The notes: generated by a model not told the origin, from the letters alone. 64,000 nt of DNA from Novosphingobium sp. MW5 (GCA_025938935.1 JAPCWB010000001.1:2666001-2730000), one strand, 5' to 3'. Shown: positions 38,311-47,287, counted from the first letter of the stretch. A program made the numbers and translations.

Positions 38311-38637
38311 TCAGCCTTCGAGCAGCGACTGCCGGACGATATGCTCGAACACCGGCGGATACAGCCGCGTGGTGAACTCGCAGCCGATCATGCTTTCGCG
38401 CTTCCAGCGCAGGTGCGCGCCGAGAAGTTCAAGGCCTGGGATCCGGATGTAAAGCTGCTGGTGCTCGGTCAGGCCGGGCCGCCAATCCATGCAAAAGCCC
38501 GATCCCGAGATGTCGTGCAGCTTGATGCGCATCCACGGCTTCGCACCCTGCCGGACGTCGCAAGTAAGCGAAACTTCCGCCCGTCGCGCCCGTGCGTTGA
38601 GGTCGCCGCGATCTTCGCCGTAAGGTTGGTAGGTCAC
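38311..38637 (-). CDS. PilZ domain protein
   Basis: A 108-residue single-domain PilZ protein, a likely cyclic-di-GMP receptor. The (D/N)XSXXG motif is seen as DISGSGFCMDW near residue 47, and an Arg-rich segment (NARARRAEVSLT, near 14-25) fits the RXXXR part. Similar short PilZ proteins are numerous in sphingomonads. Binding of c-di-GMP is inferred from the motifs. Confidence 0.82.
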   Translation of the reverse strand: MTYQPYGEDRGDLNARARRAEVSLTCDVRQGAKPWMRIKLHDISGSGFCMDWRPGLTEHQQLYIRIPGLELLGAHLRWKRESMIGCEFTTRLYPPVFEHIVRQSLLEG

Positions 38638-38950
38638 ATTGATCTCCGTCAGATGCCCTTTTTCGCGTTAATTCCTTAACAAGCGGTTAGGCACGGAACT
38701 GTTGCAAATCCGGGGTTCGTGCGTGCAGCATACAGGAACAAACATTTAAATTTTACATCAGTTAACTTGGTTGTTGCGCGAGGATAGGGCAGCGAGGCTC
38801 TAGTGGAGTCTCCTGATATTTTCGTGATGTATTTCCGCTACATCCGCCCGGGCGGCGAACCCTTGGGAGGGAGAGCGCTACAAGCGAATACATGGGACTG
38901 GGGTGCCGTGATTTCCCGCCTAGGGGAGCCGGTTTGTGGGGTTGCACAAG
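38638..38950. other. intergenic control region, PilZ gene / response regulator
   Basis: A 313-bp divergent intergenic region with no coding potential that I can support. It contains an AT-rich tract at about 38735-38775 (AACATTTAAATTTTACATC) that probably carries one or both promoters. A CCGCCCGGGCGG palindrome is at about 38850. I see no match to a known operator. Confidence 0.45.
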
Positions 38951-39646
38951 ATGCGCATAGCACTGGTTGATGATGATCCGGACGAGATTGCAGATATCGC
39001 CGCAACATTGAGAGCGACGGGGATCGACTGTTCGCTCTATTCCAGTGGCGAGGAATTGCTCGCCGCCCTGCGCCGCGAGACGTTCGACCTGCTGCTGCTC
39101 GACTGGAACATGATGGGCATGTCGGGCATGAAGGTACTGGCCTGGGCGCGCGAAAACCTCGATCCTCCGCCGCCGGTCATCATGTTGACCAATCGCGACC
39201 GGAAGGAGGACATAGTATTCGCGCTCGATGCCGGCGCTGCCGACTATATCCGCAAGCCCGAAGAACCCGAGATCGTCCGCGCCCGCATCCGCGCAGCCCT
39301 GCGCGACCGGCGCAAGGAACTGCCTGAACCTTCGGATGCCTTCGGCGGCTTCGCCTTTGATGCCATCACGCGTTCGGTGCGCTTCGAGGACGAAGTAATC
39401 GAACTGCGGCAGAAGGAATACGCGCTCGCCCGGTTGCTGTTCGAAAACCTCAACCGGCCACTGTCGCGCAGCTACATCCTGCAAAAAGTTTGGCAGAGCA
39501 GCCCGGATATCGAGACACGCACGCTAGACGTTCACATCTCGCGGCTGCGGGCCAAGTTGAAGCTGCGCCCGGAACGCGGTTTTGCGCTGCAGACGATCTT
39601 CGGATTCGGCTATCGACTGGACAGCGCCGGCCAATCGCGCGATTGA
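38951..39646 (+). CDS. OmpR-family response regulator
   Basis: Two-component response regulator of 231 residues. The start is ATG 38951 (MRIALVDDDPDE); a GTG at 38936 would add five residues. The receiver domain has the acidic pocket VDDD, phosphoacceptor Asp in LLLLDWNMMGMSG near residue 50, LTNRD and YIRKPEEP with the conserved Lys. The C-terminal winged helix (ELRQKEYALARLLFEN, TRTLDVHISRLRAKL) is the Trans_reg_C DNA-binding domain. The CHASE2 kinase converging 0.5 kb away is the likely partner. Confidence 0.92.
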   Translation: MRIALVDDDPDEIADIAATLRATGIDCSLYSSGEELLAALRRETFDLLLLDWNMMGMSGMKVLAWARENLDPPPPVIMLTNRDRKEDIVFALDAGAADYIRKPEEPEIVRARIRAALRDRRKELPEPSDAFGGFAFDAITRSVRFEDEVIELRQKEYALARLLFENLNRPLSRSYILQKVWQSSPDIETRTLDVHISRLRAKLKLRPERGFALQTIFGFGYRLDSAGQSRD

Positions 39647-39673
39647 TTGCCGAAGCAGGCTAGGGGCGGGTTC

Positions 39674-40177
39674 ATGGGGTTTTTCAGCAGGACGAGCTGC
39701 CTTATTGCTGTAGCGGCGCTTCAGGCCTGCGCCGTTTCAACTCCGGTTCGGGTGGCTGTGCCACAGCAATCGCCGTTGCCAGATGCTGTCTCGCTGGACC
39801 TCGGTGAAAAGGCGGGCCCTACGCTTACCGCCTTCGCCTCAAGCTTTGGCCGCGAGCTGGAGAAGGGCGGTGTCACAGTACAGGCCGGCGCGCCGTTCCG
39901 CTTGACCCTCGCGCTGTCCGTGCTGCCTTCGCAGTCGGGCCTGACCTCTGATCAGGGCAAGGATCCGAAAGCCATTAACTGGCAAGCCGCACCCCGGCAC
40001 AAGGGCCTGTTCGAAAACTGCCGGGCCGAGCGCCTGCGCGCAGTCGTCGTGGGCAGCCGGGGCCTCGATGCCCGCCCGCCGCTGGTTGCCAAGGCCGAAC
40101 TCGATAGCTGCAAGGACAGATCCGCCGAGGTCGAGAGGCTGGCTGCCGCACTGGCTAGCGCGATCACCCGCCGTTAA
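39674..40177 (+). CDS. hypothetical lipoprotein
   Basis: A 167-residue protein from ATG 39674 with a signal sequence SCLIAVAALQAC whose Cys (about residue 19) fits a lipobox (L-Q-A-C). The mature part has no family that I recognise; it is hydrophilic with PFRLTLALSVLPSQSG in the middle and a C-terminal helix. It follows the response regulator by 27 bases and overlaps the kinase 3' end by 14 bases in convergent orientation. Confidence 0.65.
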   Translation: MGFFSRTSCLIAVAALQACAVSTPVRVAVPQQSPLPDAVSLDLGEKAGPTLTAFASSFGRELEKGGVTVQAGAPFRLTLALSVLPSQSGLTSDQGKDPKAINWQAAPRHKGLFENCRAERLRAVVVGSRGLDARPPLVAKAELDSCKDRSAEVERLAAALASAITRR

Positions 40178-42335
40178 TCGGCAGCTCGATCCGGAAACAG
40201 GTGCCTTTGCCGGCCTCGCTGCGGCAGGAGATGATGCCATCATGCCGCGCAATGGCCGCCGCCACGAAAGCGAGGCCCAGGCCTGCGCCGCCCTTGCCTT
40301 CACCCGAGCGCGCGCCAAAGCGGAGGAAGGGGTCAGCGGCACGCTCCGGCGGGAGCCCGGGGCCATCGTCCGCGATCTCGATTGAAGTCGCGCCTTGGCC
40401 GGAGGCAACCGTCAGCGTCACGTGCCGCGCCCCGTACTTCACTGCATTGCCCACGAGATTGTCGAGCACGCGTGAAAGAACCGCGCCATCGCAGCGAGCG
40501 AACACTGGTTCATCGGGGTAAGCAGTCTTTACCGCCGCACCATGATCGCGTGCCAGAACAAAGACCCGGTCCGCCGCCTCGTCCGCCAGAGCGCCCAGAT
40601 CGAACTCCGTCATATCGAGCGGAGCGTCCCCAAGCCGCGCGAGTTCGACGAAATTGTCAGCCAGTTCCAGGGTGCGGCGGGCATGGCGGCGAATACGGGA
40701 AAAGCGGGCCTCTGGCGTCTCGTCCCCCTCGTGACCGCTCGTCAGGCCAAGGATCGCGACCTGCGGCGAGCGCATGTCATGCGACAGGAATTCCAGTGCA
40801 TGGCGGCGCTCCGCCTCGGCACGGCGCTGTTCGGTTACGTCAGTCAGCATGGCGAGGTGAATGTCGTTCCACTGCGCCTGCGGCACGCCCATGCTCCGCG
40901 TGATCACGAATATGCGCCCGTCGCCGAGGTGGAGTTCGCTACCCTCATGGGCCAGTTCGCCCGCGACGCGCGCAAGCAGGTCGCTGACGGAGCTTCCCTC
41001 AAGCTCGGCAAGCGCCGATCCCATGATCGCCGCGGCACGACGGTTCAGCGTCAACAGCTTTCCATCGTCATCGAAGACGAACAAGGCATCCGGTGTCGAT
41101 TCAACAACGCGCCCAAGGAAAGCCCGGCGCTCGCTCAGTTCGTCGACCAGGAAATCGAGCCGGTTCACCGCCCGGGCCACGGAATCGAAGCCGTCCGCCG
41201 CACGGGGGCTGGTCGCCTGCTCGCCTGACAGGCGGTCTGCCTTGGTCATCAGATAGGCATTGATCGCGGCAAGGCGCCTCCATCCCCAGAGTGGATAGGC
41301 GATGAGCAGCCCAAGCAGCACTGGCCCAGGCGCAAACCATTGTCCGCCATGGACCGCCAGCAGCCAGGCAAGCAGCAGACTGGCGCCAGCGCAGGCCAGC
41401 GCGGTCCACAGGCACCAGATCGGCCGCAGCATCCAGAATGCAGCGAAGAGCAGGCCGATAAACCCGGCAAGAAGAGCCAGTGCAACTCCCGGCGAAACGG
41501 GGCGCACAAATCCCCCCTCCTGCAAATCCTGCAACGCGTTGGCGAGCAGCTCCGATCCGCTCATCATCGAGCCAGCGGACGAAGAAACGGAGAAATTGTC
41601 GCCCAGTCCCTGCGCCGTTGCGCCGACGATCACGACCTTGCCTGCAAGGAATTGGGCCGGAAGTTCACCCGCCAGCACCGAAGATGCCGGGACCGTCCGA
41701 TAGCTCCCCGCCGTCCGCAATTGCAGGGCGCCTTCGGTCGCAGCACGATCCTGCACAAGTCCGTCAAGCCTGGCCTGCAATGCCAGCACCAGATGCGGAA
41801 CGGGATCGCCGCCGGCAACCGGCAGGCTGGGCAGGATGCGCCGGACGATTCCATCGTCATCGGGCTGGATCCCGACATGGCCAACAGCGAGCGCCGGCTC
41901 GGCGAATTCGGGCAGGGGCGGCAGGGCAGAGGTTCCCGAACTCGCGTCACGTGCAGGCGCGTGGCCGATAGGCAGCGCAACCTTGCCGGACCGAGCCAGG
42001 CTGGCGGCAAGGGCAGCGTCGCCCTCCGCACCGGAGGGCTCGATGAACAGGACGTCGAGCAGGATCGCGCGCGGGCTGCTTTCGCCGATCCGATCGACCA
42101 GCTTGGCGATTTTGCTCCTTGGCCAAGGCCATTGCCCCTCGCTCGCGAGGCTGCGCTCGTCGATCGCTACGATGACGATATCCGGGCTCGACGGCGATGC
42201 GCCCGATACCAGCGCCCGGTCAAGGATGGCATTGTCGATCCTCTGCGTCAGGCCGGCCGCGGCAGCCCATGCAGATAGGGCCAGCGTCAGCGCAAGGATC
42301 GCCAGCCATTCCGCAAAGAGCCGGACCCGCGGCAA
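40164..42335 (-). CDS. CHASE2-domain sensor histidine kinase
   Basis: A 723-residue membrane kinase. Domains in order: an N-terminal membrane helix (about 7-28); the extracytoplasmic CHASE2 sensor (PDIVIVAIDERSL, RAILLDVLFIEPS, GKVVIVGATAQGLGDNF); three helices at about 280-350; a PAS-like domain (LGRVVESTPDALFVFDDDGK); a HisKA box with the phosphoacceptor His in EFLSHDMRSPQ; and an HATPase with NAVKYGA, IADDGPGLP and GGAGLGLAFV. It starts three bases after the LysM-FecR gene and is co-transcribed with it. The convergent response regulator is a likely partner. Confidence 0.92.
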   Translation of the reverse strand: MPRVRLFAEWLAILALTLALSAWAAAAGLTQRIDNAILDRALVSGASPSSPDIVIVAIDERSLASEGQWPWPRSKIAKLVDRIGESSPRAILLDVLFIEPSGAEGDAALAASLARSGKVALPIGHAPARDASSGTSALPPLPEFAEPALAVGHVGIQPDDDGIVRRILPSLPVAGGDPVPHLVLALQARLDGLVQDRAATEGALQLRTAGSYRTVPASSVLAGELPAQFLAGKVVIVGATAQGLGDNFSVSSSAGSMMSGSELLANALQDLQEGGFVRPVSPGVALALLAGFIGLLFAAFWMLRPIWCLWTALACAGASLLLAWLLAVHGGQWFAPGPVLLGLLIAYPLWGWRRLAAINAYLMTKADRLSGEQATSPRAADGFDSVARAVNRLDFLVDELSERRAFLGRVVESTPDALFVFDDDGKLLTLNRRAAAIMGSALAELEGSSVSDLLARVAGELAHEGSELHLGDGRIFVITRSMGVPQAQWNDIHLAMLTDVTEQRRAEAERRHALEFLSHDMRSPQVAILGLTSGHEGDETPEARFSRIRRHARRTLELADNFVELARLGDAPLDMTEFDLGALADEAADRVFVLARDHGAAVKTAYPDEPVFARCDGAVLSRVLDNLVGNAVKYGARHVTLTVASGQGATSIEIADDGPGLPPERAADPFLRFGARSGEGKGGAGLGLAFVAAAIARHDGIISCRSEAGKGTCFRIELPINGG

Positions 42336-42338
42336 GGA

Positions 42339-43643
42339 TCAGCCGCCGACCGTGAGCTTCTGGAAGGGCATCCATACCTCTGCCGAACCATCTGGCGTGG
42401 TCTGGATCACGCCCACGCGCCAGCGGTATGTCCCGGGTCGAAGTGCGGTCACAGTCAATTCGGGCTTGGTGAGCGCGGGTTCGTCAACCAGCGGCAAATC
42501 ACCTTCGCCGGCACCGAACAACTGGAAGCGGAACAGCGAAGTACCTTCGCCTTCGGCCTGCCAGGCGAAGCGGAAGCCATTCGGCAGGCCCGACTGACCG
42601 GCATCGGCGGCAAGGCCAACGCGCTGGCGGCGGAAGGAATAGGCCTCCTCCAGCCCTTGCAATCCCGCTGCGGAGAATGCGGCGGCGCGGACGAAATAGG
42701 TGCCGTTCTTCAATCCTTCGAATTCGGCGCGGGGTGCGGCCCCCTCGGCCTGACTTATTACGTCGAGGAAGCCGGCATCACGCGCCACCTGCACGCGATA
42801 GGCGCGCGCCAGGGCGACGGGGGTGAAATCGAAGCTCACGCGCAGTTCGGTCTGCACCTTGGCTGGATCGGCGAGCGCAGGGGCGGGCAGCAGGGCTTCC
42901 TTCGACAGCCTGCCATCGGCGCCGGCCGCCGCGCCGAAGCCGGCCGGCAATGCCAATTCGGCCTTGGGAGATGTTACGGCAACTTCGCCCTCGATCGTTT
43001 CGCTGGCCGAAGCGGCAGACTCTTCGGAATAGCCCGCGCGGAACACGGTGCCGCGAACTGCCGTGACGGCAACGGGCGTACGCACGCGAAACCGGCTGTC
43101 CGGCGCCTGCTTCGCCGCCTGGATCTCAGCCTTGCCGCGCTCGACATCGAGCTCGATATCGGTGGCCTGAAGCAGCAGGTAGCGCCGAGCCTGTCCGATG
43201 CGGACCCGGGTGTTCGAGGGCAGGGCGACACGCGACCCTTCTGCTCCGGAGATGACAACAAAGCCATTTGCACCGGTGGTGACCAATGCGCCTTCGGCAA
43301 GTTCCTGCCCCTTGCGTGGTTCCGTTCCGGAAACGGTAACGGGCCCGGAAAAGGTCTGGATCCGCAGGGGCACCGGCGTAAATTTCAGCAGGCGGCGGGG
43401 AATGGCCAGCTTGTACCCGACCGGCATCCTCTGGGGAATGCGCACCCGGTTGACCGCCTGCAACTGCCGCCAGGCCTGCGGCTCGGTCAGGTAATCACGC
43501 GACAGGGTGTAAAGCGTGTCCGACCGCTTCACGGTGTAAACTAATGTATCGTCGCCCGCCGCGTAGGCTGGAAGCGGAGCCCCGGCCATGAGCGCAGCCA
43601 GCGCCGCGAGGCCCATTTTTCCGCGAAAACCTTGTGCTTGCAC
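42339..43643 (-). CDS. LysM-FecR domain exported protein
   Basis: A 434-residue exported protein. The GTG at 43643 (VQAQGFRGK) is chosen because GGTGGGGGG lies just upstream, and the signal peptide GLAALAALMAGAPLPAYAA follows. Upstream codons to 43826 overlap the SRPBCC gene in another frame and are not used. A LysM motif (VYTVKRSDTLYTLSRDYL, about 35-80) is followed by a FecR domain (GALVTTGANGFVVI, VRTPVAVTAVRGTVF). The C-terminal part contains repeated fibronectin-like segments. FecR-LysM proteins often pair with CHASE2 sensors, as here. Peptidoglycan binding is inferred. Confidence 0.85.
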   Translation of the reverse strand: MQAQGFRGKMGLAALAALMAGAPLPAYAAGDDTLVYTVKRSDTLYTLSRDYLTEPQAWRQLQAVNRVRIPQRMPVGYKLAIPRRLLKFTPVPLRIQTFSGPVTVSGTEPRKGQELAEGALVTTGANGFVVISGAEGSRVALPSNTRVRIGQARRYLLLQATDIELDVERGKAEIQAAKQAPDSRFRVRTPVAVTAVRGTVFRAGYSEESAASASETIEGEVAVTSPKAELALPAGFGAAAGADGRLSKEALLPAPALADPAKVQTELRVSFDFTPVALARAYRVQVARDAGFLDVISQAEGAAPRAEFEGLKNGTYFVRAAAFSAAGLQGLEEAYSFRRQRVGLAADAGQSGLPNGFRFAWQAEGEGTSLFRFQLFGAGEGDLPLVDEPALTKPELTVTALRPGTYRWRVGVIQTTPDGSAEVWMPFQKLTVGG

Positions 43644-43689
43644 GATAACCCCCCACCGGATCTGTGGTGGGGCAATAGCACATTTTTGC

Positions 43690-44217
43690 TCAGGACAGGC
43701 CCAGCCGCCGACGGAGCCAGAACAGCAGGCGGTCCAGTATCGAGTGAGGCTTGATGTCGTGCCGCAGCCCGACCGTACCAGCAGCCTCGATCTGTCCTTT
43801 GAGCGCACCCGCGAAGGCCTTGGCAAGCTGGGGCAGGACAGGTTTTCCCATCGCTTCCCACATCGGCGCCATCGGGCCGCTGCCTTCGACCTTCACGTGC
43901 AGTTCGATTGCAGTCTCGCCAGCACCCTGAGTGTTGGCCCGATACGTTCCGCTGCCTTTCACGGGGTCGCTGGTGAGGACATAGGTGAAATCGACCTCGT
44001 CCGGTCCGGCCCAGCGGTCGACCGTGACTTCGACTTTCACCGTTCGCACGAGTCCGCCTACACCAACCTTGAGCACCCAGCGCGAGCGATCGGCATCGAT
44101 CATCTCCACCGATTGCATCCCCGGCATCAGGGGAGCCCAGCGGGAGATGTCGGAGACATGGTCCCACACCGCGCTGATGGGGGCTGCGATTCCAGTACCC
44201 TGCGTCGTTTCGATCAT
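43690..44217 (-). CDS. SRPBCC (CoxG-like) family protein
   Basis: A 175-residue START-like fold protein from ATG 44217, overlapping the oxidoreductase stop by four bases (ATGA). Features: IAAPISAVWDHVSDISRWAPLMPG at residues 9-32, VEVTVDRW and DFTYVLTSDPVKGSGTYRAN in the middle, and a C-terminal amphipathic helix with LDRLLFWLRRR. SRPBCC proteins bind hydrophobic ligands. Coupling to the flavin enzyme suggests a shared lipid or steroid-like substrate, which is inference. Confidence 0.8.
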   Translation of the reverse strand: MIETTQGTGIAAPISAVWDHVSDISRWAPLMPGMQSVEMIDADRSRWVLKVGVGGLVRTVKVEVTVDRWAGPDEVDFTYVLTSDPVKGSGTYRANTQGAGETAIELHVKVEGSGPMAPMWEAMGKPVLPQLAKAFAGALKGQIEAAGTVGLRHDIKPHSILDRLLFWLRRRLGLS

Positions 44218-45908
44218 GCCCGGCGCGCCAGTTCTTCCGCTAGCAATGTGCTCGGCTGGCCCATCGCGTGTTTCGCTGCGAGCCAGCCCGTGGTGATGCC
44301 GCGCGCATTGGAAATGCCGCTCTGCATCATGCCGCCGGTTTCCTGCCGGGCAAGCGAGTTGCCCGCGCCGTAAAGCCCCTCGATCGGCGTGTCGGCCCAC
44401 GACATGATCCGGCAATGCTCGTCCGCCAGCAGCCCGGTCGCGGGTATGGCGGAGCCGGCCATGCGCTTCAGCTCGATGGCATGGAACGGTGCCTTGACGA
44501 GTGAGCCGAGGTTGGGGTTTGGCTGGTGGAAACGATCCCCCGCCATCCATGCAGACCACGGATGAGTACCGCGCTGGTGGTCGGGGTCCACGCCCTGGTC
44601 GGCGAGCGGGTTGAAACGTTCGACCGTGGCAGCCAGTCCCCCGGCATCGATCCCGGCCAGCGCCGCCAGCTCCTCCAGCGTGTCTGCGGTATGGCCAACA
44701 CCTTCGGGCACTTCCTGACCCGGCATCAAGCCAGCAAAGGGGTATTTCTCGCGCGCCTGGCTGTCCATGATCGCCCAGCAGGGGTAGTTCGGCTGGGTCT
44801 GGGTGTTGCCGTCCACCATGTCGAGCTTGAAGCCGTAATCCCGGTAGAACGATTCATTGGCGAAGCGCCGTCCCGCGCGGTTGACCACGATCACATGCGG
44901 CAGGCCGATCACCGCCATGGCGCTGCGGAACATGGGCGCACCTTCCTCGTCCTCCTCGTTCGGCAGGCTGACACCGAGCAGCGAGATGTCGGGGACGCGG
45001 GCAATGCGGGCGTTGAACGGCCCGGCGAGGCGGAAGTTCGCGCCGTCGATAGCCGAGAACACCAGCGACCCGGCATTCACCTGCTGGCTCAGGCTCCGGT
45101 TATAGTCTTCGCGCCGTTCGTAGCTGCTCACTGCGATCAACACGCCGCGTCGCGCGCGAATGGCGAGTTCGCGTCCCTCATGCCGCACACGCACGCCGGT
45201 GACACGCTGGCCGTCGCCATAGAGCTCGACTGCCTCCGCGCCGGTCATCAGCGGAATGCCGCGATCGAGCGCGGCCTTGACGAAAGCTGCGGCCAAGCCG
45301 GGACCAAGGCAGCGTTCGTCCCGCTCCATCCGCTCGGCCATGCGCATGAAGTCCCACTTGGCGAGATGCGCTGTGCCGCCGAATTCGTACATGTCGTCAT
45401 GGGTCAGGCCGAAGGGCATCTGCGGGGATATTCGCGTGCGCTCTGCCCAGTCGCCCAGTGTGGCAGCGGGGAAGGGCTCAACCTCGAGCAGGCGGCCGCG
45501 CGGCACGCCATCGGGGTCAACGCCGTAAAAATAGTCCGGGCAATCGCGGATGGCCTTCATCCTGACGCCGGCATGTTCCTCGAACCAGGTCAGGGCCTCG
45601 CGCGCGTGCAGCACGAAGTTCAGGATCGCGCGCTCATCGGCGTGGCCCATGGACAGGCGGCGCAGGTACTCGACGCCCTTGTCCACCGAATCCTCGACGC
45701 CCAGCTCAGCGGCGTAGCGGTTACCGGGTACCCAGACCTCGCCCATCGACAGGGCTGTGACGCCGCCTACCTTGTCCGTTCGTTCGAGCACGATTGCGCT
45801 TCCGCCCGCGTCATGCGCGGCAATGGCTCCGGCAAGTCCGCCAGCGCCCGATCCGATCGAGACGAAGTCCGCCTCCATGTCCCACTGCGCGGGCTGGTTG
45901 TTGAGCAA
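44214..45908 (-). CDS. FAD-binding oxidoreductase, 3-ketosteroid-dehydrogenase/fumarate-reductase-like
   Basis: A 564-residue flavoprotein. The N-terminal FAD motif GSGAGGLAGAIAAHDAGG is followed by VLERTDKVGGVTALSMGEVW, the segment typical of the KstD/FRD_C family. The C-terminal GLYGAGNSLARQETGGMM is the second flavin-contact region. Proteins of this class dehydrogenate ketosteroids or related ring compounds, but the substrate here is unknown. A perfect 13-bp inverted repeat sits 24 bases upstream of the start, a probable operator. Confidence 0.85.
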   Translation of the reverse strand: MLNNQPAQWDMEADFVSIGSGAGGLAGAIAAHDAGGSAIVLERTDKVGGVTALSMGEVWVPGNRYAAELGVEDSVDKGVEYLRRLSMGHADERAILNFVLHAREALTWFEEHAGVRMKAIRDCPDYFYGVDPDGVPRGRLLEVEPFPAATLGDWAERTRISPQMPFGLTHDDMYEFGGTAHLAKWDFMRMAERMERDERCLGPGLAAAFVKAALDRGIPLMTGAEAVELYGDGQRVTGVRVRHEGRELAIRARRGVLIAVSSYERREDYNRSLSQQVNAGSLVFSAIDGANFRLAGPFNARIARVPDISLLGVSLPNEEDEEGAPMFRSAMAVIGLPHVIVVNRAGRRFANESFYRDYGFKLDMVDGNTQTQPNYPCWAIMDSQAREKYPFAGLMPGQEVPEGVGHTADTLEELAALAGIDAGGLAATVERFNPLADQGVDPDHQRGTHPWSAWMAGDRFHQPNPNLGSLVKAPFHAIELKRMAGSAIPATGLLADEHCRIMSWADTPIEGLYGAGNSLARQETGGMMQSGISNARGITTGWLAAKHAMGQPSTLLAEELARRA

Positions 45909-45931
45909 CGAATCTCTCCCGATCTGGTTTC

Positions 45932-45964
45932 GAATTAATGCTACCTCAAGCGTAGCATTAATTC
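45932..45964. promoter_or_regulatory. palindromic operator upstream of FAD-oxidoreductase
   Basis: GAATTAATGCTAC (45932-45944) and GTAGCATTAATTC (45952-45964) are perfect 13-bp inverted repeats separated by seven bases. The site lies 24 bases upstream of the oxidoreductase ATG (minus strand) and shows the size and symmetry of a TetR- or MarR-family operator. No regulator gene is adjacent. It has no U tract, so it is not a terminator. Confidence 0.6.
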
Positions 45965-46111
45965 CAGCGCCGCGCAGCGTGAGGCCGCAAATTCCGATGG
46001 CGAATATGAAGAGCCCTTAACTTCTGCCGCCATCGACCGGTCTTTGTGGCAACGGCCTGACCGGATGGTCCGGACAGGTTGTGAAGGGTGACATTTCTGG
46101 GGGTTTTTACC

Positions 46112-46936
46112 ATGACCGTCATCAATACCAACATCAGCGCCATGCGCGCCGCCAATGCTTCGAATTCCGCCGCCATCATGCAAGGCACAGCCATGCAGCG
46201 CCTGTCTACTGGCAAGCGTATCAACTCCGCCAAGGACGACGCGGCGGGCCTCGCCATCTCGACCTCGATGACGTCGCAGATCACCGGCATGCAGCAGGGT
46301 GTCCGCAACGCGAACGATGGGATCAGCCTGGCCCAGACGGCAGAAGGCGCGCTCAATGAAGTGACCAACATGCTCCAGCGCGTCCGCGAACTGGCCGTGC
46401 AGTCAGCGTCAGGCACCTATCAGGCTGCCGACCGCACCAACATGCAGCAGGAAGTCTCTTCGCTGCAGCTGCAGGTCGATTCGGTCCTCGCTAACACCAA
46501 GTTCAACGGTGTGCCGCTGTTCAGCACGACTGCCGGCACCGACCTGACCTTCGATATCCAGGCAGGCGCCAACGCAGCCGACGTGATCACCGTTACCAGC
46601 CTTGCCATTGACGGCACCAACATCACCCCGGCCGCGCTCGACGTGACGACGGCGGCGCTTTCAGTAACAACCATGGCCAATGTCGATGCGGCGCTGGCGG
46701 AAGTGGCCAATACCAACGCGGCCTTCGGTGGCGGGGAAAGCCAGCTGCAGTCGGCAATCAACAACCTGACGTCGAACTCGACCAACCTGTCGGACGCCCG
46801 CAGCCGCATCATGGATGCCGACTATTCGGCCGAAACGACCACTCTGGCCAAGGCGCAGATCCTCAGCCAGGCATCGACTGCGATGATCAGCCAGGCCAAT
46901 CAGGCCCAGCAGAACGTGCTGTCGCTGCTCAAGTAA
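46112..46936 (+). CDS. fliC: flagellin
   Basis: Filament subunit of 274 residues, from ATG 46112 (MTVINTNISAMRAANA) rather than an upstream ATG at 46088. The N-terminal D0/D1 region has RLSTGKRINSAKDDAAGLAIS and MTSQITGMQQGVRNANDGIS, and the C-terminal D0/D1 region has SDARSRIMDADYSAETTTLAK and QASTAMISQANQAQQNVL. The variable middle is very short, typical of small alphaproteobacterial flagellins. No other flagellar gene is near, and a strong terminator follows, so it is monocistronic. Confidence 0.95.
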   Translation: MTVINTNISAMRAANASNSAAIMQGTAMQRLSTGKRINSAKDDAAGLAISTSMTSQITGMQQGVRNANDGISLAQTAEGALNEVTNMLQRVRELAVQSASGTYQAADRTNMQQEVSSLQLQVDSVLANTKFNGVPLFSTTAGTDLTFDIQAGANAADVITVTSLAIDGTNITPAALDVTTAALSVTTMANVDAALAEVANTNAAFGGGESQLQSAINNLTSNSTNLSDARSRIMDADYSAETTTLAKAQILSQASTAMISQANQAQQNVLSLLK

Positions 46937-46960
46937 GGGCATCTTTCAGACACCCCCAGG

Positions 46961-46994
46961 AAGGCCCGGCCGCACCAGCGCGCCGGGCCTTTTT
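46961..46994 (+). terminator. intrinsic terminator of flagellin gene
   Basis: AAGGCCCGGC (46961-46970) pairs with GCCGGGCCTT (46982-46991) and is followed by a T run (CCTTTTTGG). It is 25 bases after the flagellin stop, a typical factor-independent terminator. Confidence 0.88.
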
Positions 46995-47097
46995 GGATTC
47001 GTCGCCGGCCAGCAACCGCTTGGCTTGGCGCCGGGATACATTCCCGCATCTCGCGGTTCTCCTCTTCACGCTTCAAGCGCAAACCAGGAGACGGATA

Positions 47098-47274
47098 ATG
47101 GCTAACAACCAGCAGAACCAGAACCAGGACCAGGGCGGCCGCCAGCAGGGCGGTCAGTCAGGCCAAGGCCAGCAGAACCAGCAGCAGGATAACGAACGCC
47201 GCAACCCTGGCCAGTCTGACAAGTCCGGCAACAAGGGCGATGACCGAGGCGGCAGCGGCGGCCAGATGGGCTGA
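47098..47274 (+). CDS. small Q/N/G-rich low-complexity protein
   Basis: A 58-residue protein from ATG 47098 with AGGAGACGG upstream. Composition is extreme: mostly Gln, Asn, Gly, Asp and Arg, with repeats such as NQQNQNQDQ and QQGGQSGQGQQ, and no hydrophobic residues to speak of. It would be disordered and very hydrophilic. A strong terminator follows immediately, which supports that it is a transcribed gene. A hydrophilin-like or stress role is possible but not shown; no family recognised. Confidence 0.6.
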   Translation: MANNQQNQNQDQGGRQQGGQSGQGQQNQQQDNERRNPGQSDKSGNKGDDRGGSGGQMG

Positions 47275-47287
47275 CAAAGCCACCCCA

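Noticed and set aside
46020..46111. sigma-54 or sigma-28 promoter for flagellin
   Set aside because: TGGCAAC near 46047 lacks the TTGC/TGC element at the right spacing, and no TAAA-N15-GCCGATAA-like site is seen.
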